Assembly (NCBI GenBank): GCA_943704525.1
Contig: CALSCQ010003099.1
Span: forward strand, 1-29,938
Direction of reading: 5' to 3'
Length of the DNA stretch: 29,938 nt
DNA from: Pigoraptor vietnamica
Taxonomy: Eukaryota; Opisthokonta; Filasterea
Part shown: piece by piece, positions 20,520 through 29,841 of the stretch
Layout of the letters: every line of letters begins with the position of its first letter
How positions within the stretch are numbered: position 1 is the first letter of the stretch
The notes under the pieces: model-generated
Told to the model about the DNA's origin: nothing
The model's input: only the letters and a program-made list of their open reading frames with translations
Database searches by the model: none
Program-made: the position numbers and the translations under genes

Positions 20520-22422
20520 CTACATTGAGTCGCAGAGTTCGGCGCCGAACAGTTCCAAGGCGCCCGGCACAACCTCAATCGTCATTGGCTCCGCTTGCGC
20601 GGCGATGCCGTCAATGACAGCGGCCGACGGCGCGTCCGTCGCACGCAGCGTCAACCGCCGAAAGCGCCTGCATGCGTGACATCGTTGTGTGTTAACGTAC
20701 TGAAAAACAGCCGAAAAGTCACAAGCAGCACAGCCCTGAATAGAAATGTATCTCACCGGTACTCAACGCGGTCGTGGAACACCCACGTCCCGTCGGGAGC
20801 ACTGCCAAGCAGCGACGCAAACGCAGTGCGCCCCATGGAGCGCACAAGCACAAGGTCCAGCAATCCGTCGTCTGCGCGAGCCATAGGTGCCGCTCTGAAA
20901 CACACGAGCAAAGGAAATTGTGAGTGACTCTCTGCGGAGCAAATCTCTCCGCAGAAACGGACACTCAACGCAGGCGTACCTCACGCCGCGCGCCGTGTGC
21001 TGCGTGTTCTGGACCTGTACGAGCATGGCACTGTCCTCGACCGTCTCGCCGTCAATGTCCATGCGCACTTTTCGCCCCATTTTCCCACGCAAGACCTCGA
21101 AATACATCGCGCCGCCCACACTCCGCGAGAGGTAGTTTGCAGGCCACGCCACCGCACCGACCGCGTACGTCGTCGCACCCTATCGCACGGGGCCGTGTCA
21201 GCACACGACATCGGTTGCCATTCAATTTCAGCAATATACGACAGCTCCAGGCTCACCCTGAACGAGACGCGAGCGACATCGACCGAGTGCGTCATGCCCC
21301 CGACCACTCGCAACGCCGCCTCCGCAAGCGACGGCTGACCGAGATCGTCGGCGATGCTCACACTATTGCCAATCGGGATCTAGAGCCGGGGCAAACAATT
21401 ACATCGTTGAACTTAGAACGCCAGAACCACATTTTCGCACATCAACTTCGAGCAAGAAAAAAATCGATGAAGTCGCGCGGACGACGTACCATTCCGATAG
21501 GCACTCTGCGCCCATCCGCCCTGCTGAGCATGCCGTTCACCGCTTGGTGCAGGCACGCATCGCCGCCGAGCACACAGAGCACATCGTAATCGTCTGCGCG
21601 CACGATGCCGGCATCAACACCAAAGCCGCAGCAAGAGTAACACGACGGTGAGGTGGTGAGTGTGCGCATGCAGGTGCGTGGATGTATTCGAGTGTTTTCG
21701 AAATGTGCATGAGTGCATCCTGCATGACTTATGTAGGCGTGCGACCCACCAAACGAGCAGTCGCGCGCAAGGTCAAAGTAGCGTCCCGGCGACTGAGTCT
21801 CCACGATATCGACGTGAATGGAGGCTTCCGTGAAGATAGCTCTGCGGCCATCCAGCACAAGACACGTGAGCCACCCTTGGCACCTTCTGCAGGCTCAGCG
21901 TAACATGGGCAATACAATAGCAAGGTCCAACGCCGGTACCCCACCTCACTTGCTCAATCACAGCAAGGGCTTTGCCTTTCCCGCAATCCTTCGAATTGGC
22001 CGCAAGGTACACGTTCTTCACCGACACTTTTCGCTGTGGCTTGGTGAATGTCGACACCGGACGTGGTGCGCAGACGCCGCCTGCGCAACACGCCGTTAGG
22101 AAAATGTTTGCGCAAATCTAATCTAGATCAGTCTGCAGCACCACCCACCAAAGGGATTATAGGTAACGCGCATGGAGGGGTGGAGCGGATCGGCCTCATC
22201 CACAACGTCTGCCTCGGGTCGCGGAGACACAGCCAGGGGCACTACCGTGGCGATGTGCCTGAGTCCGTTTGCCGATTTCTTCTTAGTCGTCTCCGGTTGG
22301 CTCTTGCACTTTCGCAGCCTTTCCCCGTCCGCGTACGCAATCTCCTGGCCGTCGCAATTGTCCGTCCACGCAATGCGCACAGTGTGCGGCATTACGTCGT
22401 GGGACGGCGAGGCCGTGCCCAT
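20520..22422 (-). CDS. Diacylglycerol/sphingosine/acylglycerol-kinase-family protein with degenerate catalytic motifs
   Basis: Eight exons: 22149-22422, 21945-22080, 21750-21841, 21490-21593, 21257-21379, 20980-21179, 20757-20894 and 20520-20667; 404 aa, phases consistent, start fixed by an in-frame stop just upstream. Residues about 112-260 form a DAGK catalytic fold: VYLAANSKDCGKGKAL (usual NPxxGxGKA), VLGGDACLHQAVNGML at 175-188 and PIGMIPIGNSVS at 200-210. The last resembles the acylglycerol kinase IPIGFIPLG loop. The C-terminal lipid-kinase domain has ADDGLLDLVLVRS, HDRVEYRRFRRLTL and IEVVPGALELF. The family phosphorylates acylglycerol, ceramide or sphingosine with ATP. Here the catalytic GGDG reads GGDA (Ala180) and the NP and PxGTxN motifs also deviate, so reduced activity or a pseudokinase role is possible. 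It diverges from the PHB-depolymerase-like gene across 651 bp. Confidence 0.85.
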
Positions 22423-23073
22423 TCTTGCTCACGATGCTACCATCTCATCGCCCAATCCGACATGCGTCACGGTGGTCTCCCGTCTAAGACGATTAACGAA
22501 ACGAAGGGAGGGCGTTTCAACAGACCTACGCACACTGAACGCGCGAACCCGCTATTCGTGCGCATCACATACACGGTCGCCTTATTCCTTCTCTCATATT
22601 CTGCCCTTCGGCTGTGCCGTTGTATGGAATAATAGCCACGGTTCTTCGGTGGGACTCCTCTCGGGCCAAATTAAATTGGAGCGAGTACGTAACTGGTTCA
22701 AAAAAGCGAAACAATTTCAAATTAAATTGGGGAGAACACGTTTCTTCGGCAAATTTTTATTGGACCTGAACGCGGAAATCGATTGAAATTGAGACCCAAA
22801 TGTCAAATTACCGCTGTTCGGGTGTAGTTTGTTTTGTGTTCCATCGGGCTAATACCGAAGCCATTTGTATTGAATGGAATATTATTTTACCCTTTGAAAC
22901 CGCACATTGGCCATATAAATTGTCCGAGTGTAGGTAACATGCACGTTAAGGATAAAAGTAACATGGGCCCACATGACTTGGCACAGTGGCTGGAAAAGTG
23001 GCGGGGCGATATGCCGTCTGATTTGCTTGTACATATAGTTACAAAGTGCGTATAGCCACCTTGCTGTCAGAAA
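22423..23073. promoter_or_regulatory. Divergent promoter region between lipid kinase and esterase genes
   Basis: 651 bp between two divergent start codons, with no supported gene. About 22630-22930 is AT-rich; the word CAAATTAAATTGG occurs twice, near 22668 and 22716 (48 bp apart), and looks like a duplicated site. Both promoters should lie here, but no TATA box or start site can be assigned. Confidence 0.45.
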
Positions 23074-25092
23074 ATGGCTAATCTCGCTTTTGTAGTGGGC
23101 GTGTGCCTCGCTTTCGTTGCCTCGGCTTCTGCCTCACTGGGTGAGTCGCAGGACTGAACAATAGCACGTGGCCCGGTTCCCTGTGCGCCCCCCCCTCTCT
23201 CTTTCTCTCCTAACCGGACGCATGCAGGGCCGTACAATGTGGATACGACCAAGATCTCCGTCAGCGGTCTCTCGGCGGGTGGTTTTATGGCCGTGCAGTT
23301 CCATGTCGCGTACTCCGCGAGCATCATGGGGAGCGCTGTTTTTGCCGGGGGTCCCTACTTCTGTGAGTGATTATGCGTCGCCATCGTCGCAACAGTGCAC
23401 GAGAAAGACGAATGAGCGCAGATGTAGAGATAGGGGATATTTTGGACGCACATGCAACTCATTTGGTGCTTTGGTGCGATATTGCCCCTGAAAGCCGACG
23501 GGCATCGCGATGCCTCTTAACGCCTCCCATTGCATTTACATCGAGTCATAATTATCTCTCACTGACGGCGACACTTCTCTTACAGGCGCTCAGGGCTCTG
23601 TGATCACGGCCCAGACGACGTGCATGGCGGTTCCCCTCGCGCTGAACGTCGACCCGCTCATCTCGAAGGTGAAGGGTCTGTCGAACGCGGACATTGACGA
23701 CCCGTCCAACCTGCGCCGCGCCAAGGTGTTCACGTACTCGGGCACGAAGGACTCGGTCGTGAACCCGGGTGGGTGCCTACGCCGCAATTTCACTTGCCCA
23801 CGCGGCATTCAGTGCCTTTTTTTACGTGTGCAATAACGCACATGGCATTCAAACTTTGCGATAGTTTTCTCGTTCGTAATATTGACGCGTGCGTGCGCCA
23901 CTGTTCCTTCGTTTGTTCGCGCAGGAGTGGTGAAGAAGCTCAACGACTTTTACGCGGCGTTCGTCGATGCGTCGAACATGGCGACGGAGCTTACCATCGC
24001 CTCGCAGCACTGCATTCCCACGCTCAACTATGGCGAGGCTTGCGCTACGCTCGGCAGGTGAGGGCGGACCCACTGTCAATTCTCGTGTCTGTACCGTGCT
24101 TATTATGAGGGGTTGTGGTGCTTGCTTCTTTCAGCTTCTTGACCCTGCGTGACAACTCTTGTGTTCTGTTCCATTGGACTGCTAAACACCTTTTCCTTTT
24201 GCGAAGCCCATACATCGGCAAGTGTAACTACGATGGCGCAGGCGTTGCTCTCCAGCACATCTACGGCAATCTCTCCGCATCCGTCGCTCCCGTTGCCAGC
24301 AATGTGTGTGGTCGGCGCTCAGCGTTACACATCTATTGCATTTATTTGACCCAGCGTGTGACATCGTGCCTTTGCTTAACTCCTGTCCTTCTTCTCTCTC
24401 ACGTGCTCTGTTTGTGCGTACTCTCCTGCCTCTAATGTGTTGTTCGCGCACCAGCTCCTCACCTTCTCGCAAGGCGACTTCACCACGTCGAGCAGCATGG
24501 ACAAGGACGGCTATGTCTACGTGCCCACGGCGTGCCAGCAGAACGCGACGTGCCGTCTCCACGTCGCGTTCCACGGCTGCGAGCAGGGCCACTCGTCTGT
24601 CGGTGTGTATGACGACTTAAGTCTTGCGTGTCTATTGACATGTGGAGATATCAGTATGGAATTCAATGACACTCCTGAGCCCATGTATCTCTCTCGCTCT
24701 TCACGCAGGCATGGATTACGTTGAGGATGCCGGTTACAACGGTACGTGTCGCGATTTTCAGACGTTGTTGTGTCATTTTCACCTGCCTTAATACTTTACT
24801 AATACAATACTACTATACTGTGCACTCACTCTGCAGGATGGGCCGAGGCGAACAACATCATCGTGCTATACCCGCAAGTGCTTCCGACGTCCATGCTGGG
24901 CAGCAACCCCAAGGGATGCTTCGACTGGTCAGTGGCAGAGCAGAGCAGTGCGTCACCTCTCACAGTCACTGGAAACTGACGCACGTCTATGCACATGGCA
25001 GGTGGGGCTACACGGACTCTAAGTACGCCTACAAGAGTGGTGCGCAGATGAGCGCTGTCAAGAAGATGATCGACGCCATCACCACACATTAG
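23074..25092 (+). CDS. Secreted PHB-depolymerase-like esterase
   Basis: Nine exons: 23074-23140, 23228-23362, 23586-23768, 23925-24057, 24207-24303, 24455-24602, 24709-24741 (33 nt), 24837-24927 and 25002-25092; 325 aa, all phases consistent. Residues 1-21 are a signal peptide ([20 protein letters not shown]). The lipase box GLSAGG (Ser38), Asp123 in SGTKDS and His157 in ASQHC match the spacing of the fungal Talaromyces (Penicillium) funiculosum PHB depolymerase triad, and the downstream [20 protein letters not shown] and CFDWWGYT blocks belong to the same single-domain family. Such enzymes cleave poly(3-hydroxybutyrate) or related ester oligomers outside the cell or in digestive vacuoles. 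Eight Cys or more suggest disulfides. A bacterivorous lifestyle would make storage PHB from prey a plausible substrate; that is inference. Confidence 0.92.
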
Positions 25093-25100
25093 AAAAAGTG

Positions 25101-25126
25101 AGAGAGAGAGAGAGAGAGAGAGAGAG
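25101..25126. repeat. (GA)n microsatellite just after the esterase stop
   Basis: A run of about 12-13 GA units begins 9 nt after the TAG, in the presumed 3' UTR. Confidence 0.95.
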
Positions 25127-25226
25127 TGAGCGAGAGGCGCGTTCTCGCATCATAAAGCGGACAACTCGAACAATTGTGTTACCCGTCGTGTCTGATGTAC
25201 AGTGAGGGTTACCCGGTTACCTCGCG

Positions 25227-25258
25227 CACGTGACGTCGTCCACGTGCCGAGTGAGTCA
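25227..25258. promoter_or_regulatory. Cluster of palindromic bHLH/bZIP-type sites upstream of the acyltransferase
   Basis: Within 32 bp there are two CACGTG E-boxes (25227-25232 and 25241-25246), a TGACGTCG CRE-like site overlapping the first, and an AP-1-like TGAGTCA (25252-25258). The cluster sits about 100-135 bp before the ATG at 25361 and in the 268-bp gap after the esterase, where the promoter is expected. Function is inferred from motif shape only. Confidence 0.5.
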
Positions 25259-25360
25259 TGCACAAAAAGGCGACGCCATTCCCCTTACTCAAAGCACTGT
25301 TCCGTATTTTCACACGAATTCAATTCGGTATCGCCCTTTCGCGGTGGGGCGCTTGCGAAG

Positions 25361-26851
25361 ATGGTGTCCGTCGTCCAGGGCGTGAAGGACGCCGGCGCTT
25401 ACATCAAGTCGTGGATGCCCTTCTCGTTCACAGTGTCCGCTGCGCCCGTGTTCTCCGCCGCGTGGGTCGTCGTGCGCACGTTGACGCTTCCTCTCCCTCA
25501 CACATACAACGTCGCGGATGCGTGCCTCTTCGATCTCTACCAAGGGCTCGTCGCATCTCTCAGCGGTCGGTTCAACGGCGTTGAGATTTACTTTCACGGG
25601 GACCGCATGCCCGCGGAGAAGGAGAACGTCATATACATAAGCAACCACCAATCGGCCGCGGATTGGATGATCGTCGACCAGATTGCGATGCGTCGCAATT
25701 GCATGGGACGCCTGCGATACATCATGAAGGAGGGCCTGAAGCTGTTCCCGCTGTACGGGTTTTACTTTAAGCAGCACGGCTGCATCTTCGTCCGCAAGAG
25801 CTTTCAACACGACGAGAAGAGAATCATGGAGTCGTTGCGGAAGTTCAAGTCGCAAAATATGCCGCTGTGGCTCGTCATCTTTCCCGAGGGAACGCGTTAC
25901 AACGGGCGAAAGACCAAGGCGCTCGAAGCGAGCCAGGTGGGATGGGCTGAGATTGCAGTTACACTTTTCGTTTTTGCCTTGGTCACTTATTTCGTATAAA
26001 TGCGGTCGCACGTGTGCAGCTCTTAGTGACTCGATCCGTCGTGCCTGCGTGCATGCAGTCCTCTGACTTCGTGCCACCCCTTCACTGTTGCGTCCGTGCT
26101 CGTTGCGCAAATCTGTCGCGTCCACTGCGTTCCCATTCACATGTTCATTTTTGCTTCAATGTGTCTGAAACGGACCATCCACCTGTCTGCAGGCGTTCTC
26201 TCGCGAGCGTGGCATGCCGGTGCTCAACCACGTGCTTGTGCCGCGAACAAAAGGGTTCGAAGTGTGCCTCGAGGGCCTTCGTGATTACATTGACGCCATT
26301 TACGACGTGACGCTCGTTTACGGGTCCAGCAAGGCCCGTCGCACGAAGGTCCCGGGGCTTCTGGGTGGGTTGGGAACCAGCGTACGTTGGATGAGCAATA
26401 CGAGTTTACAACGTGTTTGTTTGTGTTTCGTTGTCGACTGCTATCTTACGTCTCGCTTTTTTGCATGCACTTGCGCGCAGAGTTTCTCAATGGCCGTTAT
26501 GATCGACTCGACGTGCACATTCGCCGGATCCCGCGCTCCGAGTTCCCGCCAGCGGAGCGGTCGGGCGCGTGGCTACACGAGCTGTTCGCGAAGAAGGACG
26601 AGCTCGTCACGTACTTTCACACTCACAACGAATCGGATCCCACGCCGCCGTACCACTTCTTTGAAGGAGACGCGCCGTGGACGGAGCCAGTCTCGTTCAA
26701 GAAGGCGGGGTTGTATGTGTTGTTTTGGGTGGCGCTTCTCGCGCCCGTGTACGGCACGGCCGCTGGTCGGTCGGCGTATCTCAAAATGTGGCTGTATGGC
26801 GGCGCAGCGACGTCCGCGTGCATGTTTATCCACAGCAAACTCAAGTGGTGA
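25361..26851 (+). CDS. AGPAT5: AGPAT5-like lysophosphatidic acid acyltransferase
   Basis: Exons 25361-25936, 26193-26364 and 26481-26851 join to 372 aa (human AGPAT5 364). The start MVSVVQG has a good AAGATGG context; the upstream frame is open but not conserved. A hydrophobic N-terminal helix (about 21-44) precedes the acyltransferase core: NHQSAADW gives the catalytic HX4D at 96-101, MKEGLKLFPLYGFYFKQHG matches AGPAT5, and FPEGTRYN (from 174) is the substrate motif. YIDAIYDVTLVY and the C-terminal hydrophobic helices (AGLYVLFWVALLAPVYG and WLYGGAATSACMF) complete the family pattern. The enzyme transfers an acyl group from acyl-CoA to lysophosphatidate, making phosphatidate, in ER or mitochondrial membranes. 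It lies 268 bp downstream of the esterase on the same strand. Confidence 0.95.
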
Positions 26852-27327
26852 TCACATAAAATCTGCTACCAAGCAATTGAGAACAAGGCACACTGTCGTA
26901 CCTGTGTCGGCGACTGGAGCCACGGCAGGTGCCCGAAGGCTTTCTTATACCTGAAGCTGTTCAGCACATACCGGCACATACGCGTGCACGTCGTCAGCCA
27001 GTAGGCGTGGACTCTTAGCGTGGGTGAATGGAGAAGTGCGTGCCGGCGACCCATGACGTCATCCTTTGGCGACCGATAGTCGTGAAAGGACGTGTCGCCA
27101 CACCGTTAAAATGAAACGTCGCCGAATGCATCAAACCTTAAAGAGCGCTGACACTCTCGTGGTGAGCGCTGACGCTGTTGTGTGCGTGTCTCTATGTGCT
27201 GACGCTGTTGTGTGCGTGTCTGTATGTGCTGACGCTGTTGTGTGCGTGTCTGTATGTGCTGACGCTGTTGTGTGCGTGTCTGTATGTGCTGACGCTGTTG
27301 TGAGCGCATACGCTCCACTCGCGGCGA
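26852..27327. other. Spacer after the acyltransferase, ending in a minisatellite
   Basis: 476 bp. The first part is the acyltransferase 3' region; a 62-codon - strand ORF (26866-27054) has no recognisable content. The last 140 bp are the 30-bp minisatellite listed separately. Confidence 0.4.
27168..27305. repeat. 30-bp minisatellite, about 4.6 units
   Basis: The unit GCTGACGCTGTTGTGTGCGT plus GTCTGTATGT recurs with an exact 30-bp period; GACGCTGTTG begins at 27171, 27201, 27231, 27261 and 27291. Units are nearly identical (one T/G difference in the first), so the array is recent or homogenised. Since 30 is a multiple of three, every frame stays open, but no protein is implied. It ends about 20 bp before the broken F-box gene. 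Confidence 0.97.
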
Positions 27328-28626
27328 ATGGGTGAACAGCCGAGGATGGATAAGATGGAGATCAATTCCCTTCCCACGGAGATCGTCGAGCTGATTGTGC
27401 TGGACGCGGTAGATTCGCGCGAAACGCTCGGCGCCGTCCGTTTGACGTGTCGGCTTTGGAACACCATTCTCGTCGACGTGGTCCGCCGCGACTTTTTCCG
27501 CGGGAACGGGATAGAGGTTGTGCTCAACTTTGAAGACGAGGGGATTGAGGGGCGGGTGCCCAGGGTGGTTTCGCGCCTGCCCGATCCGTCCGGAAGGACG
27601 CCCCCATCGTCCGAGCACGAGGTGGACGTGGGCGTGACTCTTCGTCGCGATTTCTCCAGAGACATGACCAGCGGTCACGTGCGGTGCTCGGTGGAATCCC
27701 TTCGCTGGCCGTTTTTCCGCTGCGACGTCCCATGCTAATGCTGGCACGAAGAGTCGATCGCGGACTGCGACGACCTGATGTCACAGAAGTCGTGCTGTGA
27801 AGATGGGGCAGGCTGCTCTTGCATACTTTCTTTTGCGTGGCGACGACAGCCCGGCGGCGCAGCGGCGGAGGCGCCTCCGAAATTCTTGAGCTGAAAACGT
27901 TTAGAATCAGTTCGCACGAGTACCTCAAGCATTTATGCAAGGGCTGCCAGAAGCCGCTCGTCTCCTTGCTGCTGCGCGCGATCCTGGGCCCCTACGACGA
28001 CATCGTCGACGACTCGGTCCCCTATTTCGGAGTGGCCGAGGTCGCGCGTCACGTGGACGACGTGCCCATGACGACGGAGGATTTGCGACGCTCATTCGAA
28101 GAGGACGAGGCGGCCCGCACCAAGCGTCGCTACCCGAACGTCATGGATTCACTGTTTGTTCTTCCACGCGAGGCGCTGGCAGCTCCTAGCGGTCGCGTTC
28201 AAGCAGCGGGGCCTCGCGATGAGGGACGACTCGGTCATCCGTCGGCAATTCGCAGATGGACGCTTGGAGCTGTCCGTGCGCGACGTGGTTGGGATCATGG
28301 TCGACGCACACTTTCTCCACGCCAAGACGCGCTACGCGTGTTACATGTCGGATACCGTGGTCGACAAGGAAGGCTGCTTCGGCGACTGCGAGGACTTCGC
28401 CTTTTACGTGCACGTTCCTCCCGATCGCACGAGAACCAAGATCAAGACCTTGTCGGGGTGCGACGAGCCCTACGCGGGCGTCTTCCTCCGAAAGGTGAAG
28501 GAGGGCCGGGACATGAACCCAGCGATGTGGACGCGGGAAGAATGGGCGGCGAACGACGCGCTCGACTGTGCAGTTGTCCAAGAGCCCGTCAATACGAAGG
28601 GCCGACAGGGCGTACGTAGGGATTAA
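27328..28626 (+). pseudogene. Broken F-box protein gene resembling pandoravirus F-box proteins
   Basis: One intronless coding-like block in three pieces. The first (27328-27738) begins near MEINSLPTEIVELIVLDAVD and has the F-box pattern LPTEIVELIV...RLTCRLWNTIL; it ends at TAA 27736-27738. Coding character continues past the stop, moves to another frame (about 27830-28155; HEYLKHLCKGCQKPLVSLLL) and returns to the first frame at about 28156 (FFHARRWQLLAVAFKQRGLA ... TREEWAANDALDCAVVQEP) until TAA at 28624-28626. That is one premature stop and two offsetting frameshifts. The HARRW...FKQRGLAMRDDS run and the HFLHAKTRYACYM block resemble long F-box proteins of pandoraviruses, which infect amoebae; this is from memory of the family style. 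F-box proteins bind SKP1-type adaptors. Sequencing error, or separate short genes, cannot be excluded. Confidence 0.6.
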
Positions 28627-29458
28627 ACGCCATGTGCTAGGCCATGTCCCGTGGACGTGCTCCTCCCAGTGTGGGGTCGCGTGTATATCAAACACTTGAG
28701 CGTGCTTGAAGAACAGGCCAGCGCCGGTTCATTGTGCGTTGCGCTGTGTTGAGATCGATGCGTAACCGTTGCAGACTACTGGAGAACGGACCGTGCCCGC
28801 GAGCCAAAAAGAGTTGTGTGAAACTTACTAGCACGGTCCGCGAGCCAAAGAGAGTTGTGTGAAACCTACTGGCGTGCCCGTTCGCAGACGCCTGGTCAAT
28901 CAGTCGATGCAACTTTACAGTGCCGGAGGGGAATCAGTACAATGTACACCGAATCGGGCCGGCACAGTGGTGTGGCCGCACGTTATAAAGCACCTCAGGT
29001 AAAGCTACTCCACTCCACCATCTCGAACTTCTATGGTCCGCATCGGTTGAAGACTGACGATTGCCGGGTGCCCGGCCGAAATCTGCGTGGGTTCGAGGAA
29101 GTCAGGCGCGCCACCTCGCAGCTCAATGGGTCCTTCTCGTGCCTTTCTGTTTCTGTCTATTGTGAACAGCGCCGCCTCTGCACGAACGATTCGCGAAGAA
29201 ACGTGAAGTTCGCCGTTGAGACTTCGGCTTTCACCCGGACTTCTGTCCACTTGACTTCTGAACAAATTTCCATTAGTAGTCTAGTTATACAGTTTGTGTA
29301 GTTAATAACAATCGTATACTTAACGTAAATAGTTAGAATAGATTGAGTTAGGTATACGCAGTAAATGTGTTAGTAGAAGGATTATAAAGCATTTTCATAA
29401 AGTTGTTACACCGCTCAGTTATCACGCACCGACCGGTGTAACTGGCCGGCTACACATA
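28627..29458. other. Spacer with a tandem duplication and an AT-rich tail
   Basis: About 830 bp with no supported gene. It contains the 41-bp duplication at about 28797-28880, then ordinary-composition DNA, and from about 29265 to 29420 a strongly AT-rich stretch (TTAATAACAATCGTATACTT and similar). The ORFs present (for example 28855-29301 +) have no recognisable motif. It probably includes the last intron or 3' region of the - strand coiled-coil gene to the right. Confidence 0.4.
28797..28880. repeat. 41-bp imperfect tandem duplication
   Basis: CGCGAGCCAAAAAGAGTTGT (28798) and CGCGAGCCAAAGAGAGTTGT (28839) start two copies that both continue GTGAAAC.TACT, with a period of 41 bp and a few substitutions. 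Confidence 0.9.
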
Positions 29459-29495
29459 CACACACTGGCGCACACACACACACACACACACACAC

Positions 29496-29585
<90 letters not shown>
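29459..29585. repeat. Long (CA)n microsatellite
   Basis: An almost pure CA array from about 29471 to 29585 (over 50 units), with one AAC interruption near 29497 and imperfect CATACACACA units to the left. It begins about 55 bp from the donor of the coiled-coil exon, so it lies in that gene's intron, where it reads (GT)n on the sense strand. Confidence 0.97.
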
Positions 29586-29587
<2 letters not shown>

Positions 29588-29638
29588 TACACAGTGAAAC
29601 AAACGGATTGCTTCATAATAAATTAACAAAGTACGCAC

Positions 29639-29841
29639 GTTTCCTTGTGGCGCTTCTCGAGTCGCTCGATCCGAACCTTGAGCCGTATATTCTGACTGGA
29701 CTCCTCGGCTCTTTCCTTGTACATCGCATTAATCTCCCTTTGAGCCTTGAGATAATCGTCCCAAAGCTTCGCATGGGCAGCTTGGAGGTCCTTTAGAAGC
29801 TTTTCGTACGCGAGTACGAGCGAAGCATTGTGCGAGGCGAG
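29639..29841 (-). CDS. Internal exon of an unidentified coiled-coil protein (gene runs off the window)
   Basis: On the - strand, acceptor GGGCGCAG (AG at 29843-29842) and donor GTGCGTAC (GT at 29638-29637) bound a 203-nt exon that is open in one frame. It begins LASHNASLVLAYEKLLKDLQ and later contains EINAMYKERAEESSQNIRLK and RIERLEKRHKE. The regular spacing of Leu/Ile/Ala with abundant Lys, Glu, Gln and Arg indicates a continuous coiled coil of at least 60 residues. No catalytic or binding motif is visible. The layout reminds me weakly of autophagy or trafficking adaptors such as ATG16, but this is not enough to name it. The upstream sequence (29842-29938) looks intronic, and the next downstream exon was not found within the window. 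Confidence 0.6.

Noticed and set aside
26866-27054. 62-codon - strand ORF after the acyltransferase
   Set aside because: No recognisable motif, weak coding character and no clear splice context. It could be a small exon, but nothing supports it.
27168-27305. CRISPR-like periodic repeat
   Set aside because: The 30-bp units are directly joined with no unique spacers, and the genome is clearly eukaryotic. It is a minisatellite.
27066-27335. ORF translating the minisatellite (ADAVVCVSVC repeats)
   Set aside because: The frame stays open only because the unit length is a multiple of three; there is no start-region or homology support.
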